From positions 1 to 8,471 of the forward strand of contig CAYSPU010000252.1 in NCBI GenBank assembly GCA_964432995.1: DNA of 8,471 bases, in the 5' to 3' direction. A program made the translations under genes and the position numbers. Shown here in pieces: positions 1-5,543 of this stretch (the stretch's first letter is position 1; each line of letters opens with the position of its first letter). The DNA comes from CAYSPU01 sp964432995 (GTDB taxonomy: Bacteria > Verrucomicrobiota > Verrucomicrobiia > Limisphaerales > JAHDYP01). Below the pieces are notes generated by a model, which searched no databases, was not told where the DNA came from, and worked only from the letters and a program-made list of their open reading frames with translations.

Positions 1-837
1 CCGCCCGATTCGGCCAACACCGTCTACCAGGTCTCGATCGTCCCGGTCCAAAGCCAGCAAGCCGGACTCCCCGGCTCCGCCCTCCTCATCGTCGAAGACC
101 ACACCCAAACCGAACAACTCCACCGCCTCGAACTCGAAACCGCCAACCTTCGCCTCGTCAAACAAATGGCCGACCGCCTCGCCCACGAGGTCGGCAACGC
201 CATGGTGCCACTCTCCACCCATCAGCAGCTCTTCGCCAAGAAGTACAGCGACCCCGAGTTCCGCGCCTCGCTCGATGCCGCCCTCGCCGAAGGCGTCCGC
301 CGCGTCACCCGTCTCATCAACCAAATGCGCTTCCTCGCCCGCGACAGCATCCCGAACCGCGAGCGCATCGCTCTCGGCCCGCTGCTCGAGGAAGCCTACC
401 TGGAAGCTCAGAAATACCACCCGCTCAAGTCCGCGGTGCTCAAGTGCAAGCTCGGCGACCCCGAAGCCGCCCTCGAAGGCGATCGCGCCTCCTTGAAGCA
501 CGCCTTCGCCGAAATCCTGCTCAACGCCCTCCAGGCCAATCCCTCCAGCCCCAAGATCGATGTCAGCCTCCAGTCGGAAACCGACCGCAACGGCACGGAA
601 TGGATGCACCTCGTTTTCCGCGACAACGGCTCCGGCTTCACCGCCGAAGCCGCCCGTCGCGTGCCCGAACCCTTCTTCACCACCCGCAATGTCGGACTCG
701 GCCTCGGCCTGGTTGTCACCCGCAAAGTCGCGGAGACGCACCAGGGCCGGCTCGAGATCCTCAAGCCCAAAGACGGAGGAGCGGGTGCCGTCCGCTTATC
801 GCTCCCCATCTCGACGCCGGAGGCGGGCAACCAATAG
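1..837 (+). CDS. Sensor histidine kinase, C-terminal part (5' end outside window)
   Basis: The reading frame is open from base 1, so the N terminus is missing; 278 codons are visible. Codons 1 to about 38 look like the end of a PAS-type sensory domain (strand ending in SALLIVEDHT), followed by a short helical linker. The dimerisation/phosphoacceptor helix has its H-box at LAHEVGNAM, with the putative phosphorylated His at visible codon 62. The ATP-binding domain follows: N-box around FAEILLNALQAN (Asn 175), G1 box DNGSGF (208-213), F-box PFFTTR (224-229) and G2 box GLGLGL (232-237). This order is typical of NtrB/NtrY-like kinases, which autophosphorylate and pass the phosphate to a response regulator. 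No regulator is in the window; it may lie upstream. The visible part has no membrane segment, so its location is unknown. The H-box is unusual in lacking the Pro of the common HExxNPL form. The family call is firm; the signal and the partner are unknown. Confidence 0.92.
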   Translation, partial: PPDSANTVYQVSIVPVQSQQAGLPGSALLIVEDHTQTEQLHRLELETANLRLVKQMADRLAHEVGNAMVPLSTHQQLFAKKYSDPEFRASLDAALAEGVRRVTRLINQMRFLARDSIPNRERIALGPLLEEAYLEAQKYHPLKSAVLKCKLGDPEAALEGDRASLKHAFAEILLNALQANPSSPKIDVSLQSETDRNGTEWMHLVFRDNGSGFTAEAARRVPEPFFTTRNVGLGLGLVVTRKVAETHQGRLEILKPKDGGAGAVRLSLPISTPEAGNQ

Positions 838-903
838 CGGGGAACTCGGGCCGACCTGCCGACTCGCCAGCTCGCCTGTCAGCCGCGAGCGGTTCGGTTC
901 GCC

Positions 904-931
904 TTGCGCTCCGGTGTCCCGTGTCTAGATT
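904..931 (+). promoter_or_regulatory. Possible sigma-70-like promoter for the PGPGW gene
   Basis: TTGCGC at 904-909 (3 of 6 matches to the -35 consensus) and TAGATT at 926-931 (4 of 6 matches to the -10 consensus) are separated by 16 bp. They lie in the 120-bp gap between the kinase stop and the ATG at 958. Spacing and position fit a promoter, but such matches also occur by chance, so this is tentative. The ATG has no clear Shine-Dalgarno sequence, and the short leader (about 20 nt) would suit weak or leaderless-like initiation. Confidence 0.3.
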
Positions 932-957
932 GTCGCCGCGCCTCGGGCCGCACACGC

Positions 958-1269
958 ATGTTCAACCGGATCAAGACCTGGATGATGGGACTCGGCTTCC
1001 GCCAGGTCCGGCGCGTGGTGGTCTTCGTCGTGGGCATGACCTTGCTGCTCATCGGCGTCATCATGCTGGTCACCCCCGGACCGGCCTTCATCGTCATCCC
1101 CGCCAGCCTCGCCCTCCTGGGACTCGAATTCAGATGGGCGCGGCGCCTGCTGAGAAGAGCGCGCGGCCTCATCGAACGGCCCGCCGCCAAAGGCGCGCCC
1201 CGCCGCCGGCGGGCCAGAGCCCCGGCCTCTGTCGTTCCGCACGCCAACCCGCCCCCCTCGAGATCCTAG
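958..1269 (+). CDS. Small PGPGW-family transmembrane protein
   Basis: A 103-residue protein. A basic N-terminal stretch (MFNRIKTW) leads into one long or two closely spaced hydrophobic segments at about residues 17-54, rich in V, L and I. In the middle is TPGPAFIVIPASLALLG, which matches the TPGPGW..LGLALLG signature of the putative transmembrane PGPGW family; here the second half reads PGPAF instead of PGPGW. It is followed by E-F-R-W-A-R-R, also typical of the family, and a cytoplasm-type tail rich in Arg and Pro. The frame is open upstream to an ATG at 904, but the extra 18 residues (Cys and Arg rich) do not look like family sequence, so the ATG at 958 is preferred. The family's role is not known; an inner-membrane location is inferred from hydrophobicity. 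Its neighbours give no strong functional clue. Confidence 0.82.
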   Translation: MFNRIKTWMMGLGFRQVRRVVVFVVGMTLLLIGVIMLVTPGPAFIVIPASLALLGLEFRWARRLLRRARGLIERPAAKGAPRRRRARAPASVVPHANPPPSRS

Positions 1270-1288
1270 TGCGCACCGCATGAACGGT

Positions 1289-1330
1289 AACGCTCCACGT
1301 CCAACGCTCCACGTTCAACGCTCGGCGTCC
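1289..1330 (+). repeat. Three tandem copies of a 14-bp repeat
   Basis: Three abutting 14-bp units begin at 1289, 1303 and 1317. Units 1 and 2 (AACGCTCCACGTCC, AACGCTCCACGTTC) differ at one base. Unit 3 (AACGCTCGGCGTCC) differs from unit 1 at two bases. They lie in the 156-bp gap between the PGPGW gene and the large membrane protein. Similar short ACG-TTC-AACG repeats are scattered through intergenic DNA in some verrucomicrobial genomes, as I recall; that link is inference. Confidence 0.75.
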
Positions 1331-1376
1331 CCTGCGCTGATCGCTGCAAATCGGACGCTGCGCGTTGAGGGTTTTT
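1315..1376 (+). terminator. Possible weak hairpin terminator after the PGPGW gene
   Basis: TTCAACGCTCGGCGT (1315-1329) can pair with ACGCTGCGCGTTGAG (1355-1369): 12 of 15 positions are complementary, with a 25-nt loop. A run of five T begins at 1372. The arrangement resembles an intrinsic terminator for the gene ending at 1269, but the long loop and three mismatches make it weak. Its left arm is part of the 14-bp repeat, so the pairing may simply reflect an inverted copy of that repeat. Confidence 0.3.
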
Positions 1377-1425
1377 CCCTCCGCCACTGCCACGCGCCTC
1401 CGTCTGGCGGGGGCCCATTCCCACC

Positions 1426-4400
1426 ATGAGCCGCGCCCCTCGATTCTTGCTGTCAACAGCGGTCGCCTGCCTCCTGCTGTCGGGAGCGGCGGGTTTGGTC
1501 TACCAGATTGTCTGGATGCGCTACCTGGCGCTGTTCCTGGGGCACACCAGCTACGCCATCATCGCCGTTCTCGTTTCGTTCATGGGCGGCCTGGCCCTGG
1601 GCAACGCCTGGTTCGGCGCCCGGGCGGATCGCACGGCACACCCTCTGGCACTCTATGCCTGGCTCGAGATCGGCATTGGCGTTTTCGCCTTGGTCTTCCC
1701 GTTCTACTACGAAGGAATCCACCGCGCCTACCTGGCGGCGGCGGCGCATCTGGCCCCCGGCGGACTCCCGGCCTTCGGCCTCAAGTTCTCCTGCAGCCTG
1801 CTGACGATTCTGCTGCCCACGACCCTGATGGGCGGGACGCTGCCGGTGATGACCCGCCTGGTCACCCGCTCGCTCGGCGAACTGCGGGAACGGGTGGCCA
1901 ACCTCTACTTCGTCAACAGCGCCGGCGCCGTCGCCGGTTGCTTTCTGGCCGACTTCTGGTGGATCCCCGCCCTGGGCTTGGAATCGACGGTCCTGGCCGG
2001 GGCCGCGCTCAATCTGGGCGCGGGGCTTCTGGCTCTGATGATGCACCTGCATCTCGCCGGTTCCTGGCAAACACGGACCGAGGAGGCACCGGAGGCCTCA
2101 ACCGACGAACGCTACACGGCGCCCGAATGGCGGCTCGCCGTCATCGGTGCCGGCGTCTCCGGCTTCGTTGCCATGCTCTACGAGGTGGTCTGGACGCGCA
2201 TGCTGGCCCTGTCACTCGGGTCCAGCACCCATGCCTTCTCGATCATGCTGCTGACCTTCATCACCGGTATCGCCGCCGGTTCCTGGGTCGTCACCCGCTG
2301 GCGGAGGCTGCATCGCAGCCTGGACGCTTTCGGCTGGGCCGAGCTGGCGCTCGCCCTCACCCTCATCCTGACGGTCGGTTTCTATGTGAAGATCCCGCAC
2401 TGGTTCGCCCAAGTCGCCAGTCTCCTGGCCCGGCAACCCCAAGCTTACCCCCTCTACGAGGTGGCCCAAGGCCTGATCTGTTTCCTCGTCATGTTCGCGC
2501 CGACCCTCTGCCTCGGAATGACCCTGCCACTCGCCACCCGGGCCGCCAGCCACGACATCCGCCACACCGGGCGCTCCGTCGGAACCGTCTTCGCGGTCAA
2601 TACCGTCGGCACCGTCCTGGGCGCCGCCCTCACCGGCCTGCTCTTGCTCCCGGCCCTGGGCCTGGCTCGCACGTTCTTCCTCGGCATCGCTCTCAACGCC
2701 GCGCTGGGCGGCTTCACCCTCTGCCGCCGTTGGCTCTTTCCGCGCCCAGCCCTCACCGCCCTGCTCCCCCTGGCGCTCGTCGCGGTCATGATCCCCTTGG
2801 GAGGCCTCGTCGAATCCAGATGGCAACGCATGTCCAGCCTTGCCCTGTGGCGCCTGCAGCAACCTCCGGACTCCGCCGCCTACGCCGACGCCCTCCGCAG
2901 GGTGAACCTCCTTTATTGCCGCGATGGGGCCGGCTCGACGGTCACGGTCGACGCCCTCTACGAGGGGGGTGAGACCAACCTCACGCTCCGCGTGAACGGC
3001 AAGCCCGACGCCAGCACCGGCCTTGACATGCCCACCCAGATGTTGTGCGGCCACATCCCGGCGCTGCTCCACCCGGCGCCGCACGACGCCCTGGTCGTGG
3101 GCCTCGGCAGCGGCGTCACCGCCGGCGCCCTGGCCCAGCACCCCGAACTGGAGAGAATCGAAGTCGTCGAGATCTCCCCGGAAGTCGTGGAGGCAGCCCG
3201 CTGGTTCGCCTCCCACAATCACGGCGTCCACCGTCACCCGAAAGTCCGGCTGGTGGTCGACGACGCGAAGTCCTTTCTGAAAACCACCCGCCGGACATAT
3301 GATATCATCGTCAGCGAGCCATCCAACCCTTGGATGGCGGGCGTCGCCGGCGTCTTCAGCCGGGAGTATTACACGGACTGCCGCTCCCGTCTCGCCACCA
3401 ACGGCATCATGCTCCAGTGGGTGCAAGCCTATGAAACCGACGACGAGGTTCTGGAGATCGTCCTGAACACTTTTCTCTCCGTCTTCCCCTACGCCAGCGT
3501 CTGGCAGACCGATGTGATGGACTTGCTCCTTGTCGGCAGCCTTGCCCCTCCGGCGGTCGACATGCCTCTCCTCCAGCAACGGTTTGACCACCCGGCCGTC
3601 CGCGCCGACCTCGAGCGCATCGACATGTTCCGCCTCCCGGTTCTGCTCGCCCGCGAGGTGATTCCCGCCGTCGACACCCGGCACTTCCTCCCGCCGACCG
3701 GCAGAGTGCACTCCGATTACTACCCGATTCTGGAATTTGCCGCGCAGCGGGCTTTCTTCGTGCAGAACTCCGCTTCCTTCGCCGGGCGTCACGACCAGAA
3801 CCAATGGCCACGACCGGCCACGCACTTTGGGGAATACCTCCAGACACGCCCACTCACGGAAAAGGACCTCCAAGCCCTCACCCTTTTCCACTTCTCGTCC
3901 CGGGTCCCCCACGTCCGCCAGGTTCGATCCATCCTCACCCGCTGGCACCGGGAACACCCCGCTGCCGCCGAACCCGTGGAGTACCTTTTGCAGACCAGGT
4001 TCAGCGGATCGCACGCCGAGCGCGAAGCCAAGGCGCTGGGCCATCTCCAGTCGCAGTTCGTCGAAAAGGCCGCCACGGATCCCCGGCCCCTGCGCGATTA
4101 CGCGTCCGTGCTTTACGAAGCCTACACGGACCTGCGTTCGGTTTTCTACGTGCCGCCCGCGCCTGACCTCGAGACCGCGCTGCAGCGGTTGATCGAAGTC
4201 GATCCCGCGCGGCGCCCGACTTGCCTGCTGATGCGCGCCGAGTTGGCGTGGGATCGCGGGGACGACACCGCCTGTTTCCAGTTGGCGCAGGAAGCCTTCC
4301 GCGACCTGCCGAACCCGCGCCCCGAGCAGCAGCCGGAACCGAAGATGGCCGCGGTGGTGCTGACACGGATCATCGAAACCCTCTGGCGCCGCGGACGCCT

Positions 4401-4560
4401 CGGCGAGGCGCGGGAGTGGTGCCAACTGGCGCTGCGCCAGGGCTACGTCACCGAGGCCGGCTCCGCGGATTTCCCCGCCCTCAGCCAGGTCTGCCGCAAA
4501 GTCCAATTCACCATCGCCTCCGCCGGCACCCCCGAGGAATCGGTCAGCCCTTCCCCTTGA
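1426..4560 (+). CDS. Polytopic membrane protein with spermidine-synthase-like domain and helical tail
   Basis: This 1044-residue protein has three parts. Residues 1 to about 465 are membrane-spanning, roughly a dozen helices, and contain an internal duplication: GLVYQIVWMR (23-32) parallels AMLYEVVWTRM (249-259), and LPTTLMGGTLP (130-140) parallels APTLCLGMTLP (358-368). Residues about 493-550 resemble the N-terminal beta domain of spermidine synthases (NGKPDAST at 524-531, DMPTQ at 534-538). Residues about 553-670 form a Rossmann-like aminopropyltransferase domain: VVGLGSG (557-563), acidic Glu 582 in VVEIS, DDAK (612-615), and YDIIVSEPSNPW (625-636). True spermidine synthases have Asp where this protein has Glu 631 and Asn 634, so polyamine synthesis is not assured. 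The last 350 residues are soluble and helical, TPR-like at about 910-1015. The family is usually annotated as fused MFS/spermidine synthase; its substrate is unknown. The ATG at 1426 sits directly before the first hydrophobic helix, though its ribosome binding site is weak. The 3' end overlaps smpB by 17 bp, tail to tail. Confidence 0.9.
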   Translation: MSRAPRFLLSTAVACLLLSGAAGLVYQIVWMRYLALFLGHTSYAIIAVLVSFMGGLALGNAWFGARADRTAHPLALYAWLEIGIGVFALVFPFYYEGIHRAYLAAAAHLAPGGLPAFGLKFSCSLLTILLPTTLMGGTLPVMTRLVTRSLGELRERVANLYFVNSAGAVAGCFLADFWWIPALGLESTVLAGAALNLGAGLLALMMHLHLAGSWQTRTEEAPEASTDERYTAPEWRLAVIGAGVSGFVAMLYEVVWTRMLALSLGSSTHAFSIMLLTFITGIAAGSWVVTRWRRLHRSLDAFGWAELALALTLILTVGFYVKIPHWFAQVASLLARQPQAYPLYEVAQGLICFLVMFAPTLCLGMTLPLATRAASHDIRHTGRSVGTVFAVNTVGTVLGAALTGLLLLPALGLARTFFLGIALNAALGGFTLCRRWLFPRPALTALLPLALVAVMIPLGGLVESRWQRMSSLALWRLQQPPDSAAYADALRRVNLLYCRDGAGSTVTVDALYEGGETNLTLRVNGKPDASTGLDMPTQMLCGHIPALLHPAPHDALVVGLGSGVTAGALAQHPELERIEVVEISPEVVEAARWFASHNHGVHRHPKVRLVVDDAKSFLKTTRRTYDIIVSEPSNPWMAGVAGVFSREYYTDCRSRLATNGIMLQWVQAYETDDEVLEIVLNTFLSVFPYASVWQTDVMDLLLVGSLAPPAVDMPLLQQRFDHPAVRADLERIDMFRLPVLLAREVIPAVDTRHFLPPTGRVHSDYYPILEFAAQRAFFVQNSASFAGRHDQNQWPRPATHFGEYLQTRPLTEKDLQALTLFHFSSRVPHVRQVRSILTRWHREHPAAAEPVEYLLQTRFSGSHAEREAKALGHLQSQFVEKAATDPRPLRDYASVLYEAYTDLRSVFYVPPAPDLETALQRLIEVDPARRPTCLLMRAELAWDRGDDTACFQLAQEAFRDLPNPRPEQQPEPKMAAVVLTRIIETLWRRGRLGEAREWCQLALRQGYVTEAGSADFPALSQVCRKVQFTIASAGTPEESVSPSP

Positions 4561-5002
4561 ACCGGTGCAGCGTCAGCCGCCGCAGTTCGCGCTCCGACTC
4601 CCGGCGTTTGACGCTTTCGCGTTTGTCGTATTGGACTTTGCCTTTGCCGACCGCCAGAGCCACCTTCACCCTTCCCTGCTTCCAGTAGAACGAGAGGGCG
4701 ACCAGCGTGTGCCCCTTGATGTCGGCAAACGCCGCGAGCTTGCGAATCTCCGACTTGTGCAAGAGCAGCTTCCGCGGAGCCTTGGGCGCGTGATTCTGCC
4801 AGTTGCCGTACGCATACTCGTCGATGTGCGCGTTGTGCAGCCAGACCTCCCCCCCCTCCACCGTCGCGTAGCTGTCGCGTATCTGACCCAAACCCGCCCG
4901 CAGGGACTTCACCTCGGTGCCGCGCAACACGATCCCGGCCTCGAACGTCTCCAGGATGTGGTAGTCGCGCCGCGCCTTCGAATTGGTGAGGATGTCCGCC
5001 AT
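4544..5002 (-). CDS. smpB: SsrA-binding protein SmpB
   Basis: A 152-residue protein, close to the usual SmpB length of about 150-160. It binds tmRNA and delivers it to stalled ribosomes for trans-translation. Recognisable family segments are NSKARRDYHILETFEAGI near the N terminus, LRGTEVKSLRAG with IRDSY (about 26-45), the RKLLLHKSEI block, VALSFYWKQGRVKV, and the basic C-terminal tail containing GKGKVQYDKR followed by K/R-rich sequence. That tail normally inserts into the vacant mRNA channel of the ribosome. The ATG at 5002 is preceded by GGAGG at 5020-5016 (minus strand), about 13 nt from the start, longer than ideal. It lies 140 bp downstream of rpoZ on the same strand, so co-transcription is likely. 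No tmRNA gene was seen in the window. Confidence 0.97.
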   Translation of the reverse strand: MADILTNSKARRDYHILETFEAGIVLRGTEVKSLRAGLGQIRDSYATVEGGEVWLHNAHIDEYAYGNWQNHAPKAPRKLLLHKSEIRKLAAFADIKGHTLVALSFYWKQGRVKVALAVGKGKVQYDKRESVKRRESERELRRLTLHRFKGKG

Positions 5003-5142
5003 GCGCCAAATCCAACCTCCGCACGCCGCCTCTTCCGAGCGGGAATGGTTTGCCGCCGGTCCTCCCCGACGGGCTTCAGCGAGGAGAGACGCCGGACGCG
5101 CGCACCCCGGCGCTGCGTTCTTGAGGTGGGCTGCCGTTCCGG

Positions 5143-5397
5143 CTAGCTGCGGCGGCGTTTCTTCGGAGGCGGCAGCGCCGGGCCGGGGGCCTCGAGCATC
5201 TCATACCCCATCTTGCCCTCAACCAGCTCGAGCAGCGCCAGATCGGCCGCCCCCATGCCAACAGTCTCGGCCACCAACGGCCGGGTGCCCGTTCCGCCCG
5301 CGGCAGTCAACTGCCGCACACGACGTGAGATCAGGTTGACCAGCACGTTCGGATTCCCGACCTGCTCCGCCGCCTTGCGTAAGAGTTCTGAGTTCAA
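5143..5397 (-). CDS. rpoZ: DNA-directed RNA polymerase omega subunit, TTG start
   Basis: Omega helps assemble and stabilise RNA polymerase by holding the beta-prime subunit. With a TTG start at 5397 the protein has 84 residues, within the normal range for omega (about 70-110). It opens MNSELLRKAAEQVGNPN, then VLVNLISRRVRQL, the conserved omega core, then RPLVAETVGMGAADLALLE and EGKMGYE. The tail is Pro/Lys/Arg rich. An ATG in the same frame lies 31 codons upstream at 5490, but the residues it would add look unlike omega, and the TTG has a good AGGGAG site close in front, so TTG is preferred. The recognisable polymerase core makes the assignment firm; the exact start is an inference. The gene is followed by smpB and diverges from the acyl-CoA dehydrogenase gene. 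Confidence 0.9.
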   Translation of the reverse strand: MNSELLRKAAEQVGNPNVLVNLISRRVRQLTAAGGTGTRPLVAETVGMGAADLALLELVEGKMGYEMLEAPGPALPPPKKRRRS

Positions 5398-5409
5398 ATT
5401 CTCCCTCGC
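5398..5409 (-). promoter_or_regulatory. Ribosome binding site deciding the rpoZ TTG start
   Basis: Read on the minus strand this segment is GCGAGGGAGAAT, directly before the TTG at 5397. GAGG lies 6 nt from the start and GGAG 3 nt from it. It is the best Shine-Dalgarno match near the beginning of the omega homology, and no ATG or GTG is available at that point. Confidence 0.6.
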
Positions 5410-5543
5410 CTTGTTTCCGTTCAAACGAGCCAGCAACGCTACTGGGCGCCCCACAATCCGTGCAACTGATTTCTTCCGGATTCTTGCCAAATCCCCACCC
5501 GGCTGTCACCATCGCCGGCCTGTCCAGACGGACGCAAACCATT
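5410..5543. other. Divergent intergenic region between rpoZ and acyl-CoA dehydrogenase
   Basis: The two genes point away from each other here, so promoters for both should lie in this stretch. It is locally less GC-rich than the flanking genes. TTG-starting hexamers occur on both strands (for example TTGCCA at 5484-5489 on plus), but no convincing paired -35/-10 was found. No riboswitch-like or strong hairpin structure was noticed. The plus-strand frame is open back to an ATG at 5460, so part of this region could be coding if that start is used. Confidence 0.4.

Noticed and set aside
1365..2972. A 535-codon plus-strand frame overlapping the start of the large membrane protein gene.
   Set aside because: The product is Arg/Pro/Gly rich and low in complexity, while the alternative frame encodes coherent membrane helices and an internal duplication.
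2212..4506. A 764-codon open frame on the minus strand inside the large membrane protein gene.
   Set aside because: Its product is compositionally odd (Gly, Glu, Arg, His rich), shows no family motif, and lies opposite a clearly recognisable gene. Long antisense frames are expected in GC-rich DNA.
4561..5142. A tmRNA (ssrA) gene near smpB.
   Set aside because: No tRNA-Ala-like ends or tag reading frame were seen in the gap next to smpB or elsewhere in the window.
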